The notes beneath the pieces were generated by a model. The model did not search any database. It was not told the origin of the DNA and saw only the letters and a list, made by a program, of their open reading frames with translations. Positions 17,005 through 25,668 of a stretch of 64,000 bases of DNA are shown here, one piece after another. The translations under genes and the position numbers were made by a program. The stretch lies in NCBI RefSeq assembly GCF_000312665.1, contig NZ_HF536773.1:1420661-1484660 (forward strand). The letters are read 5' to 3'. Each line of letters begins with the position of its first letter. Position 1 is the stretch's first letter. This stretch comes from Rhizobium mesoamericanum STM3625 (lineage in GTDB: Bacteria > Pseudomonadota > Alphaproteobacteria > Rhizobiales > Rhizobiaceae).

Positions 17005-19887
17005 CTATTGGCGCCGCAGGTCGCCGCGTTCCTCAGCACCGATTGCATCGGCCATCCATCGCATAGGATGTTCCCCTCGAATAGAAGAGAATCGCTTCGT
17101 CTGGCAACGGCAAGAGAAACCTGAGACCATGGCCTCCCGTTCGCCTTGCAATTGCCCGGTCCAGGAAAGTTCGAACGTGCGCCTGCTAAGGGCGTGGTGG
17201 CGTTCCTGATGACCGAACAGGCCGGCCATACCGCAGCATCCGGTTGCAGCAATTTCGACCGGGGCGCCAAGTGCGGCAAAGACCTTTTTCCACGCGGTCG
17301 CTCCAGGCCCGCCGCTTTCGCTGCAATGAAGAAAGAGTTTGCGCGGCAGCCGTGCCGTGGCAAGCTTTGGCAGAGCGCGCCCGCTGGCAATTTCCGCGCT
17401 CAGGAATTCCTGGACCAACAACACGTGCTGCCCCGTCAGGCCCGCCTTTACGAATTCCTGGCGGATCATCATGACGAAGGCCGGATCGACCCCGACCATC
17501 GGCCGACCGGATGAAGCCACCGTGTCGATCGCCGATCTAAGCTTACGGGCCTGCTTGATAAAGCGCGCTCTGTCGCCGAGCACGTGAGCGGCTTTTCCAC
17601 CCGGCTGCATGGTGACGAAGACGGGGCGATAGCCGAAGCCACGAAGGCCATCTGCAAGTGCCAGGGCGGCCTTGATGTCGAAAAGGGCGGTAAACGGATC
17701 TTGCCAGATGAAGATCGTATCCACATGCCATTGACGTTGGGCGATCACGTTGGCCGAAAACGTCTGATATCCGCCTATGCCCACATCATGAAAGGCGAGG
17801 CGCGGAAGATCGCTTAGCCCCGAGAGTTTCTCCACCATGGCGTTGAATATCCCTGAAAAAACAGCTGCAGGCTTCCTGCATCGGACCAAAACCGGTGAAT
17901 ACTCCTCCAGCAACAGGGCCGCTTTGTCGGCGAACTCACGCCGACGCTTCCGATAAAGCCGGTCGAGGAAGTGCGATCTCATCTCCGGTATGTCGACCTG
18001 TACCGGACAGCTCGTGGCGCAGGCCTTGCAGCCAAGGCATCCGTCGAGTGCTGACAAGACATCGTTCTCAAGCTCTTCGGTGGCACCACCCTGCCGATGC
18101 GCCTGGTGCCAATGCCTTAGAGCGTCGGCGCGACCCTTCGGAGAGTGGCGAAGGTCTCGCGTCGCCTTGAACGAGGGGCACATGACACTGCTGCGTTGAT
18201 AGCTCAAGCACTGAGCATTACCATTGCACTTGAAAGCAAGGCTGAGTGGATCATTCTCCTCCGTATTGACACTGCGAAACGGGGTTGTCTCGATCCCCAT
18301 TAGAGACCCGGGCTCACCGACTAGCTTTCCCGGATTGAAACGATGCTTCGGATCAAACGCACGTTTGATCCGGCGAAACGCATCATAAGCGACCGCGCCT
18401 GCGAACTCCGCAAGATAGGCGCCACGCACACCCTTGCCGTGCTCTCCCCAGAAAATGCCGCCATGCCGGCGCGTCAGTTCGAAGACGCCATCCGAGATAG
18501 CTTTCATGATCACCCGGTCCTCGTCGCGGTCGATATCGAGCGCAGGACGGATATGCAGACAGCCGACGTCGACGTGGCCGTACATGCCGTAGTTCAAGCC
18601 GTTGCTGTTCAGCAGCGCCGTGAAGTCCTTTACAAAGGCTGCAAGGTTCTCGACGGGCACAACGCAGTCTTCGACGAAGGCAATCGGTCGGCGAGTGCCG
18701 CTGACCTTGCCAAGCAGACCAACACTTGCCGCCCTGACCTGCCAGAGGGCTGCCATTTCGATATCGTCAACGGCGACATGGCTCGCAATCGCGCCGGCAA
18801 GCATCGTCGCGCTCTTTCGTAGCGTTTCGACCCGCGCCATCAGATCTGCCTCGTCGTCTCCCACGAACTCGATGAAATTGTAGGCGATCGGCTGACCATC
18901 GTAAGCCCGCAGGCTGGCCGGCAACGCTTGCAGTATTCCGGCCTTGTCCGCCAGACCCTGCACCCATTCGTCCATGACTTCGATTGCCAGCGGATCATGC
19001 GCGAGAAGCGCACTGCCGGCGTCGAGCGCCGCAGCGAACGTCTCGAAGCCGATGACAATCAATCGCTTGAATTTCGTCTTACGCAGCAGGCGCAGGCGCA
19101 CCCGTGTGACGAGCCCGAGCGTGCCCTCCGCACCAATCGGAAGACGCCACCATTCGAGATCGCCTTCAGGTGGCTTTGCCCGCTCAAGGTCATATCCCGT
19201 AAACCGGCGCGAAAGCGTCGGGACCTGGTTAAGCAGGGCATCGCGACCCGACTCACATGCCGCCTCGATTTCCGAAAGTATTGCCTTGGCCCAATCGGGC
19301 GTCGGTGCGGCACTGTCCAGTGTTCGCCCCCCATCAAGGACGATTTCCATTCCAAGCACGTTGTCGCTGGTCTTGCCATAGCGCCTCGATCCTTTTCCAG
19401 ATGCATCCGTGCTCACCATGCCCCCGATCGTGCAGCGGCTTGCCGTCGAGGTCGTCGGAGCGAAGAACAGGCCGCTTGCTGCCAGTTGTGCGTTCAACTC
19501 GTCGAGAACGATGCCCGGTTCAACATCCACCCATTGCTCGTCGATGTTCACATTGAGCAAACGGTTCATGTATTTTTGGAAATCGACGATGATGCCGGTG
19601 TTCAGGCTCTGGCCATTCGTCCCGGTGCCGCCGCCGCGGGCTGTCACGGGAATACCAGACAGATCCTCGATCTCGAGGACGCGCATCAGCCGTCGAACGT
19701 CCTCGCTGTCGCGCGGAGCAACGACGACGTCCGGCATCATGGTATAAATGCTGTTGTCAGTGGACATGGCTGCAAGCAGCGCAGCATCGGCTGTGATGTC
19801 GCCCTCAAATCCTGCATCCTTAAGCAAGGAGGGAAGCCGTTGAAGAGCAATATCATAGGATGTTTTATTGACAGTCTGGTGCAGCAT
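17005..19887 (-). CDS. ydiJ: YdiJ-type FAD/Fe-S D-2-hydroxyglutarate dehydrogenase
   Basis: Fusion flavoprotein of 960 residues. The N-terminal PCMH FAD-binding domain carries PVTARGGGTGTNGQSLNTG and CTIGGMVSTDASGKGSRRYG; the FAD-oxidase C-terminal domain follows to about residue 540. An Fe-S half has a first cysteine group (CNGNAQC, VMCPSF) and the 4Fe-4S motif CLGCKACATSCP, then a C-terminal CCG-like region ending GCCGMAGLFGHQ. This order is that of E. coli YdiJ (slightly over 1000 residues), a D-2-hydroxyglutarate dehydrogenase in recent work. The start MLHQTVNKTSYD at 19887 is preferred. First gene of ydiJ-lrp-lhgO, divergent from a LysR gene. Confidence 0.88.
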   Translation of the reverse strand: MLHQTVNKTSYDIALQRLPSLLKDAGFEGDITADAALLAAMSTDNSIYTMMPDVVVAPRDSEDVRRLMRVLEIEDLSGIPVTARGGGTGTNGQSLNTGIIVDFQKYMNRLLNVNIDEQWVDVEPGIVLDELNAQLAASGLFFAPTTSTASRCTIGGMVSTDASGKGSRRYGKTSDNVLGMEIVLDGGRTLDSAAPTPDWAKAILSEIEAACESGRDALLNQVPTLSRRFTGYDLERAKPPEGDLEWWRLPIGAEGTLGLVTRVRLRLLRKTKFKRLIVIGFETFAAALDAGSALLAHDPLAIEVMDEWVQGLADKAGILQALPASLRAYDGQPIAYNFIEFVGDDEADLMARVETLRKSATMLAGAIASHVAVDDIEMAALWQVRAASVGLLGKVSGTRRPIAFVEDCVVPVENLAAFVKDFTALLNSNGLNYGMYGHVDVGCLHIRPALDIDRDEDRVIMKAISDGVFELTRRHGGIFWGEHGKGVRGAYLAEFAGAVAYDAFRRIKRAFDPKHRFNPGKLVGEPGSLMGIETTPFRSVNTEENDPLSLAFKCNGNAQCLSYQRSSVMCPSFKATRDLRHSPKGRADALRHWHQAHRQGGATEELENDVLSALDGCLGCKACATSCPVQVDIPEMRSHFLDRLYRKRRREFADKAALLLEEYSPVLVRCRKPAAVFSGIFNAMVEKLSGLSDLPRLAFHDVGIGGYQTFSANVIAQRQWHVDTIFIWQDPFTALFDIKAALALADGLRGFGYRPVFVTMQPGGKAAHVLGDRARFIKQARKLRSAIDTVASSGRPMVGVDPAFVMMIRQEFVKAGLTGQHVLLVQEFLSAEIASGRALPKLATARLPRKLFLHCSESGGPGATAWKKVFAALGAPVEIAATGCCGMAGLFGHQERHHALSRRTFELSWTGQLQGEREAMVSGFSCRCQTKRFSSIRGEHPMRWMADAIGAEERGDLRRQ

Positions 19888-19960
19888 TGCCGGAGATCCG
19901 CGTGAAATCGACAGAACCGGCATTGAACCACAAATGGGAACTTCGTATAATTAGAAATAA

Positions 19961-20860
19961 ATGAAGATCTTTTCGGAAAATACGAACATCGGTTTGCGCC
20001 ATCTTCGCGCCGCTCTCACAGTCATGGAAGAAGGTTCTTTCAGCCGGGCAGCGCAGCGGCTTGGTGTGGTTCCATCGGCGCTGACCGAGACGATCCGGTT
20101 GCTGGAGGCGGAGTGCGGAACGGCAATCTTCGATCGCAAGACGCGTCCTGTGAGAGCAACAGATGCCGGCGAAGCGTTCCTTGAGGGCGCGCAGGATCTT
20201 CTCGATCGTTTCGAGCTTTCACTGACGAACCTCAGACAGGTCGGCGGCCTCAAGCGTGGCCGTGTCGCAATTGGTGCTGCCCCATCAGCCGTCTTGACCC
20301 CTCTATCGGGTGCAATCACGAGATTCCGCGCTGACCATCCGGGAATTGACATTATCATCCATGATGACGTGGCCGAGCGCTTGGCCGACATGGTGATGAA
20401 TAGGACGCTTGATTTCGCATTGGCTGGGCCGGGCTTTGAATCCGCAGAATTGGAGGGAAGAAAGATCAGCGAGGACCCTTTTGGTCTCGTCTGCCATAGA
20501 GATCATCCCCTTGCACGGTCGCCACGTCCAATTGTCTTGGCCGATATCAACCCGGACGATGTGATCGCGCTCGACAGACAGGCGGGTATTGCAAGAATGC
20601 TTGCCAATTGCGCCGAATTGCCGCTGGACCTGACTGTGGGCCGTATTAAAACATTCAGCACCATTGCGCAGTTGACGTTGATCAGCCGCAACGCCGGCGT
20701 GGCGCTGCTGCCGCAGCACGCCGCGAAGGTCATCCAGAGCGATGACATCGTCTTTCGCGCGATTGCCGATTTCCGGCTCGTCCGTTCGCTCTATCTGTTG
20801 ACGCGCAGCCGCTCCAGTCCGTCGCCAGCGGCGCAACGCTTCATAAGCTACCTCCTATAG
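19961..20860 (+). CDS. LysR family transcriptional regulator, divergent from ydiJ
   Basis: LTTR of 299 residues with an N-terminal HTH (LRHLRAALTVMEEGSFSRAA, then QRLGVVPSALTETIRLLE) and an effector domain with the usual VAIGAAPSAVLTPL beginning. The recognition helix has SALTETI in place of the common PAVSRQI. It is divergent from ydiJ with a 73-base gap that should hold both promoters, so it is a candidate regulator of the 2-hydroxyglutarate operon alongside the Lrp protein. Alternatively it controls dadA downstream on the same strand. Confidence 0.88.
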   Translation: MKIFSENTNIGLRHLRAALTVMEEGSFSRAAQRLGVVPSALTETIRLLEAECGTAIFDRKTRPVRATDAGEAFLEGAQDLLDRFELSLTNLRQVGGLKRGRVAIGAAPSAVLTPLSGAITRFRADHPGIDIIIHDDVAERLADMVMNRTLDFALAGPGFESAELEGRKISEDPFGLVCHRDHPLARSPRPIVLADINPDDVIALDRQAGIARMLANCAELPLDLTVGRIKTFSTIAQLTLISRNAGVALLPQHAAKVIQSDDIVFRAIADFRLVRSLYLLTRSRSSPSPAAQRFISYLL

Positions 20861-20898
20861 TCGTTGCCGCACGAAACGTTCAATGGTTTGAAGAAAGT

Positions 20899-20930
20899 TG
20901 CAAAAACGCCGACGCAATTGCGTGTTTGCA
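20899..20930 (+). promoter_or_regulatory. Imperfect 11-10-11 inverted repeat upstream of dadA
   Basis: Arms TGCAAAAACGC (20899-20909) and GCGTGTTTGCA (20920-20930) match at 10 of 11 positions. Inside lies the perfect 12-base palindrome ACGCAATTGCGT (20912-20923). It stands 38 bases after the LysR stop and about 195 bases before dadA. There is no T-run after it, so a binding site is more likely than a terminator. The rest of 20861-21125 shows nothing else clear. Confidence 0.4.
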
Positions 20931-21125
20931 TGAAGGATTGACCAAAAAATTCAATCACTCGCCGATATCCTTGCCACCGCGTATACATTTGGGCCAGCAC
21001 ATCGGTGGTATTTGGCCGACATCAAAAATGGAGATGATGGCTGAGGACACCGATATCATCACCTTCAAAAATCCTCGCCCGTTTGGGCAATAGTTAACCT
21101 GATCTGACTTTTTCTGGGGTTCATA

Positions 21126-22379
21126 ATGAAGATCACCGTGCTTGGGGCCGGCGTCATTGGCGTTACCACTGCCTACTATCTGGCAAAATCGGGACACGAG
21201 GTAACGGTGTTGGAGCGCCAGAGCGGACCGGCGCTGGAAACCAGCTACGCCAATGCCGGCGAAATCTCGCCCGGTTATGCATCCCCCTGGGCAGCGCCTG
21301 GAATTCCTCAGAAGGCCGTGAAATGGCTTTTCATGAAGCATGCGCCGCTGATCATACGTCCAACATTCGACCCGGCCACTTGGTCCTGGGTGACGTCGAT
21401 GCTGCGCAACTGCACTTCCGCGCGCTACGCGACCAACAAGAGCCGTATGGTCCGTCTTGCCGAATATAGTCGCGATTGCCTGATTGAACTGCGTGGCGAA
21501 ACCGGCATCCACTACGACGAACGGTCCCAGGGGACCCTGCAGCTCTTTCGCACGCAAAAGCAGCTCGACTCGATCACCAAGGACATTGAAGTTCTCGCCA
21601 AAGACGGTGTGCCGTTTCAGGTGCTCGATCCGGCAGGATGTGTCACGGCCGAACCGGGACTGGCCCCGGTCAAGCATAAGATTGTCGGCGGCTTACGTCT
21701 GCCCAACGACGAAACGGGCGACTGCTTCAAGTTTACAAATGAGCTCGCAAAACGTGCGGAGGCGTCAGGCGTGCGCTTCATCTACGGCACCGAAGTCCAC
21801 AAGCTGCGCATCGACAACAATCGGATCAGCGCGGTCGAAACCTCGCGCGGAGCGTTTGAAGGCGATATCGTCGTGGCTGCCTTTGGCAGCTTCACGCCAA
21901 CCCTCTTACAGCCACTCCGACTGAGGGTACCGATCTACCCTGTGAAGGGATACTCGATCACCGTCCCCATCGTCGACGAGAGCCGCGCGCCCGTCTCGAC
22001 GATCATGGACGAAACCTTCAAGATTGCAATCACACGTCTTGGCGATCGTATCCGTGTCGGCGGCATGGCCGAAATCGCACGATTCAACAAGGACTTGCCG
22101 ATCAATCGTAAAGCAACACTTGTTCACTCGGTCGAAGATTTGTTCGGCGGAGCCGGGGATCAGAGCCGGGCGGAATTCTGGTGTGGATTGAGGCCGATGA
22201 CTCCTGACGGCACGCCCATCATCGGCAAGACCGTCTACGACAATCTCTACCTCAACTCCGGTCACGGCACGCTCGGCTGGACGATGGCCTGCGGCTCCGG
22301 CCGCGTGCTGACCGATCTCATCAACAAGGCCAAACCGCAGATATCGACAGAGGGCCTCGACCTTAGCCGCTACGCCTGA
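21126..22379 (+). CDS. dadA: D-amino acid dehydrogenase
   Basis: FAD-dependent DadA-type enzyme of 417 residues that oxidatively deaminates D-amino acids (D-alanine and others) to 2-oxo acids, feeding electrons to the respiratory chain at the inner membrane. The N-terminal motif is MKITVLGAGVIGVTTAYYLA, followed by ETSYANAGEISPGYASPWAAPG, which is diagnostic for DadA, and a C-terminal LYLNSGHGTLGWTMACGSG. Length fits. No alanine racemase gene (dadX) is adjacent, unlike classical dad operons. It ends at a strong terminator. Confidence 0.92.
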   Translation: MKITVLGAGVIGVTTAYYLAKSGHEVTVLERQSGPALETSYANAGEISPGYASPWAAPGIPQKAVKWLFMKHAPLIIRPTFDPATWSWVTSMLRNCTSARYATNKSRMVRLAEYSRDCLIELRGETGIHYDERSQGTLQLFRTQKQLDSITKDIEVLAKDGVPFQVLDPAGCVTAEPGLAPVKHKIVGGLRLPNDETGDCFKFTNELAKRAEASGVRFIYGTEVHKLRIDNNRISAVETSRGAFEGDIVVAAFGSFTPTLLQPLRLRVPIYPVKGYSITVPIVDESRAPVSTIMDETFKIAITRLGDRIRVGGMAEIARFNKDLPINRKATLVHSVEDLFGGAGDQSRAEFWCGLRPMTPDGTPIIGKTVYDNLYLNSGHGTLGWTMACGSGRVLTDLINKAKPQISTEGLDLSRYA

Positions 22380-22413
22380 CACATAGCCGCGGAATTCGTA
22401 CGGGATCTTGATA

Positions 22414-22447
22414 AAATACCGGCACGCACAGCGACGCCGGTATTTTT
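22414..22447. terminator. Bidirectional rho-independent terminator
   Basis: Perfect 10-bp stem AAATACCGGC (22414-22423) and GCCGGTATTT (22436-22445) with a 12-base loop and a following T-run; A-rich on the other side. It lies between the convergent dadA and ThuA-like genes and can serve both. Confidence 0.85.
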
Positions 22448-22460
22448 CTAAGCTAGCAGT

Positions 22461-23102
22461 TCAGCGAGCTGCCCAGTTCGCACCGCGGCGGAAAATCGTC
22501 TTCATCTCAGGCACCGAAAACTCCTTGGCCTGATGGCCAAGGGAAGAATAAAAGACGCGTCCCTTGCCGTATTTGCGCTTCCAGACGACGGGCATCACCA
22601 CGCCGTCGATCCAGTAGGCGTGGTCGCCGGTGAACCTCGTTGTCGCCAGCACCTCGTTCGACGGATCGACATGCATGTAGTACTGCTCGGAGGTGTAAGG
22701 GAAGTCGCCAATGCCCTCCACGATGGGATCGCCGGGCCGGGTGATGTTAACCGTGTAGTCGATGATGTTGCCGGGGTGGGCGACCCACTGGCCGCCGATG
22801 ATGAACTGATATTCGACGCAGTCGCGAAAGCTGTCGCCGGCACCGCCGTGGTAGCCGGCAATTCCGACACCACCCTCGATCGCCGCCGCAAGGTTCTTGA
22901 TCTCTTCCTTTTCGATCTTTGACATTGTCACGATCGGCACAACGAGACTGAGATCCTGGACCGACGGGTCCGCAAAGGCCTCCGTCGTGTGCTCGACGTA
23001 GACCTTGAACCCGTCCTCCTCCAGCATGTCCTTGATGATTAAGGCACATTCCTGCGGCTCATGGCCGCTCCATCCGCCCCAGACGATCAGTGCTTCACGC
23101 AT
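22461..23102 (-). CDS. ThuA-like glutamine amidotransferase-fold protein
   Basis: ThuA-domain protein of 213 residues. The start EALIVWGGWSGHEPQE and the central VGIAGYHGGAGDSFRDC, GGQWVAHPG and EQYYMHVDP stretches are typical of the trehalose-utilisation ThuA family. The fold is related to class I glutamine amidotransferases, but the enzymatic role is not established. It lies 15 bases after a Gfo/Idh dehydrogenase gene and is the last gene of the ROK-Gfo/Idh-ThuA set on the minus strand. This is a common partner arrangement in sugar degradation, pointing to a keto-sugar pathway. Confidence 0.88.
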   Translation of the reverse strand: MREALIVWGGWSGHEPQECALIIKDMLEEDGFKVYVEHTTEAFADPSVQDLSLVVPIVTMSKIEKEEIKNLAAAIEGGVGIAGYHGGAGDSFRDCVEYQFIIGGQWVAHPGNIIDYTVNITRPGDPIVEGIGDFPYTSEQYYMHVDPSNEVLATTRFTGDHAYWIDGVVMPVVWKRKYGKGRVFYSSLGHQAKEFSVPEMKTIFRRGANWAAR

Positions 23103-23117
23103 CTCTTTCTCCTGATG

Positions 23118-24218
23118 TTACTTTGCCAAGCGTCCGTCGACGAGCGACTGGGACAGCGGCATCGGCCGCTCGGTATGAGTTGTAATGGCAACGGTATGTC
23201 CGTTCTTAGAGGCCGTATGGAAGGCTTCCATTACCTCAAGGACATGCAGAGCCAGGTCGCCGCTTGCACGATGCGGCCGGTTCGAGCGGATGGCATGGGC
23301 CAGATCCGCAACACCGATCGAGCGGTAGTTTCCGTCGCCGTAAGGCGCCGTCAGTTGCTGCGGCTCGAATGCGCCGCCCTTCTTCAGCAGTTCCACATCG
23401 CCGCCGAAATGGTTCGGATCAGGGACAATTAGCGTGCCTTCGGTTCCGTAAATCTCGAGTGGCACGTGCTTGTGGCCGGCGACATCAAAGCTCATGCCGA
23501 TCTGCACGACTGCGCCATTGGCGAAGGCCATAAGACCCGCCACATGTGTGGGTACATGCACCGGAATATGCTCGCCGTTTCGCGGTTCGCTCGTGATAAC
23601 ACGCTCCTTGCGCGGCGTTACGGCAAACCCGGCCACCTGTGCGACTGGTCCGAAGAGGTTGACAAGATCGGTGATGTAGTATGGCCCCATGTCGAGCATC
23701 GGTCCGCCCCCGACTTCGTAATAGAAGGCAGGATTGGGATGCCAGCGCTCGTGCCCCGGGCACATGAAGGTCGCCGTGCCTCCGACTGGCTGGCCGATGA
23801 CACCCTGATCGATAATGGCCCGCGCGGTCTGGTGGCCGCCACCGAGAAAGGTGTCGGGGGCAGCACCGATGCGCAAGCCCTTGGCTTTGGCAGCCTCCGC
23901 AAGCAGTTTGCCTTCCGCGAAGTTGATGCCAAGCGGCTTTTCCGAATAGGTGTGCTTGCCAGCATCAAGCGCCTTGAGCCCAACCGCCACGTGTGCCTTG
24001 GGTATCGTCAGGTTGACGATGATTTCGACCGCCGGGTCGGCAAACAGCTCATCGATCTTTTTCGCCGGCACGTTGAATTCGGTAGCCTTTGCCACAGCCA
24101 TGTCGTGGTTGAGGTCGGCCACGCCGCGAACATCAAGGATCGGAAAAGACGCCATCGCTTTCAGATAGGCACCGGAGATGTTGCCGCACCCAATGATGCC
24201 TATACCGACTCGTTCCAT
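23118..24218 (-). CDS. Gfo/Idh/MocA family NAD(P)-dependent sugar dehydrogenase
   Basis: Oxidoreductase of 366 residues. The N-terminal Rossmann motif is GIGIIGCGNISGAYLKAM, and the family catalytic EKPLGIN follows near residue 97. The C-terminal domain has the substrate-binding GGGPMLDMGPYYITDLVNLFG. It oxidises a sugar or sugar derivative hydroxyl. It sits between the ROK regulator and the ThuA-like gene and is probably cotranscribed with the latter. The substrate is probably the one imported by the divergent ABC system at 25669-28826. Confidence 0.9.
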   Translation of the reverse strand: MERVGIGIIGCGNISGAYLKAMASFPILDVRGVADLNHDMAVAKATEFNVPAKKIDELFADPAVEIIVNLTIPKAHVAVGLKALDAGKHTYSEKPLGINFAEGKLLAEAAKAKGLRIGAAPDTFLGGGHQTARAIIDQGVIGQPVGGTATFMCPGHERWHPNPAFYYEVGGGPMLDMGPYYITDLVNLFGPVAQVAGFAVTPRKERVITSEPRNGEHIPVHVPTHVAGLMAFANGAVVQIGMSFDVAGHKHVPLEIYGTEGTLIVPDPNHFGGDVELLKKGGAFEPQQLTAPYGDGNYRSIGVADLAHAIRSNRPHRASGDLALHVLEVMEAFHTASKNGHTVAITTHTERPMPLSQSLVDGRLAK

Positions 24219-24254
24219 GATTTCCTCCCGTTGGATGTCGTGATTGTTTGCCGG

Positions 24255-25454
24255 TCAGAACGCCGGACCGGTGGTGTTCCACGGCGACTCGTAAAGTTCG
24301 TAAAGCGCTACCGCGGCTGCCCCTTGCGCCCAGAAGTCGTCGGTCGAATCATCGAAGACAAGTTCGGCAACACCCTTCAGAGAGGGGGGAACTGCGAGCG
24401 CATAGGCGTTTCGCAGGCTGTCGAGAAACGGCTCTCCGAGTGCGAGACTGGAGCCGACAAGGATAACGCGCGGCGGCGCAAACAAGGTGACGATGTTGGC
24501 AATCGCCACACCGACCGCTTCTCCAGCGCGGATTGCAGCACTGATCAAGGTGTTGTCTTCGGCTTTGATCAGTGCCTGGGCGTGAGCCATTCCTCGTCCA
24601 AGCCGGATGGCCTCGGCAAACCGGCCGCTGGCCGGCTGCTCACCCAGAATTTCGCTCTCTCCGGCCTGGCTGGACAGTCGCACGATGCCGCGCGCTCCCA
24701 TCCCGAGCACGAGATCGCCGAGATTATGGCTGAGGCCACCGGCGCCGCGGAACAATTGATTGTCGTGGAGCACGCCGAGACCCAGCGTCTGTTCCAGAGA
24801 AATCAGAACCATATCCTCCAGATCTCGTGCCTTGCCAAACCAGTGATGGGCAAGCGTGATGGCATGCGCATCGCTTTCCACGATGGTTGGCGTGTTGAGA
24901 CGCGCGGTCATCTCGCTGGCAAAGTCGACATTCGTGTCACGAAAGATCGGGCTGCTGCGGATATGGCCGGTGCGGTGCTCGATCACGCCCGGAAGGCCGA
25001 GGCAGACCGTGTCGACCTCCTCGAGCGATAGGCCGGCATCGACGACACAGCGGCGCACGCCGTCTTCGACGAGATCGGCAATCACGCCGATTGGCTGGCG
25101 ATCGATGCGAATGGGAAGGGTGAGTTTCGACAGCATATCACCACGAAAATCGGTCACGACGAAAACGAGGCGGTTGGCCGCAATCTTGGCGCCAACCACT
25201 CTTGCCGCATCCGGATTGAGTTCGAGCATCACACGCGGTCGGCCGCGGGCCGCCTCGTTGCGAATATCCCCCTCGTGACGCGGCAGGATGAGGCCGTCGT
25301 CGAGGAGCGAAGCGGTGATCGCTGAAACCGTCGTTGTTGACAATTGCGTGCGTTCGCTAATCTCGACACGTGATATCGGCCCGTGACGACGGATCGTATC
25401 CAGCACGTTCAAGCGGTTGATCGCGCGCATCAATTCGGGATCTGCGGTCTTCAT
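24255..25454 (-). CDS. ROK family regulator with degenerate sugar-kinase motifs
   Basis: ROK-type repressor of about 399 residues. The N-terminal winged HTH is GPISRVEISERTQLSTTTVS and is followed by the ROK fold. The fold is degenerate: the ENDVNA motif is ESDAHA and the GTGIG loop is replaced by EQTLGLG, so kinase activity is very unlikely. The first ATG is at 25454; a TTG at 25475 is possible. It is divergent from the binding-protein and permease operon and upstream of the Gfo/Idh and ThuA-like genes. It probably represses both sides. Confidence 0.86.
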   Translation of the reverse strand: MKTADPELMRAINRLNVLDTIRRHGPISRVEISERTQLSTTTVSAITASLLDDGLILPRHEGDIRNEAARGRPRVMLELNPDAARVVGAKIAANRLVFVVTDFRGDMLSKLTLPIRIDRQPIGVIADLVEDGVRRCVVDAGLSLEEVDTVCLGLPGVIEHRTGHIRSSPIFRDTNVDFASEMTARLNTPTIVESDAHAITLAHHWFGKARDLEDMVLISLEQTLGLGVLHDNQLFRGAGGLSHNLGDLVLGMGARGIVRLSSQAGESEILGEQPASGRFAEAIRLGRGMAHAQALIKAEDNTLISAAIRAGEAVGVAIANIVTLFAPPRVILVGSSLALGEPFLDSLRNAYALAVPPSLKGVAELVFDDSTDDFWAQGAAAVALYELYESPWNTTGPAF

Positions 25455-25580
25455 GTGGTCTTGCCGGCTCTTCAAAATCCCGCGAGGGCGAGGGTCTTAC
25501 CTTTTCAACGGTATGCGAATTAAATAGCGCGTCGATGACCCCACCTGTCAAGGCGAATCTGCCAATTTCCGTGAGGGGAG

Positions 25581-25609
25581 TTGACATTCGCCAAAACCTC
25601 CCGATGATT
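25581..25609 (+). promoter_or_regulatory. Candidate sigma70 promoter of the sugar ABC operon
   Basis: TTGACA at 25581-25586, a 17-base spacer and ATGATT at 25604-25609 as a weak -10, about 60 bases before the ATG at 25669. The region 25455-25668 lies between divergent genes and should hold both promoters. I see no perfect palindrome for the ROK protein. Confidence 0.4.
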
Positions 25610-25668
25610 TATTCCGCATAGGGGAAAAATTGCAGAGGACGATTTTCGCCCTTCCTGGAGGAGAAATC

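Noticed and set aside
18928..19905. 325-codon open frame on the plus strand
   Set aside because: Antisense to the ydiJ gene and without motif or ribosome-binding site.
23466..25031. 521-codon open frame on the plus strand
   Set aside because: Antisense to the Gfo/Idh dehydrogenase and ROK regulator genes, both with clear domains. No motif of its own.
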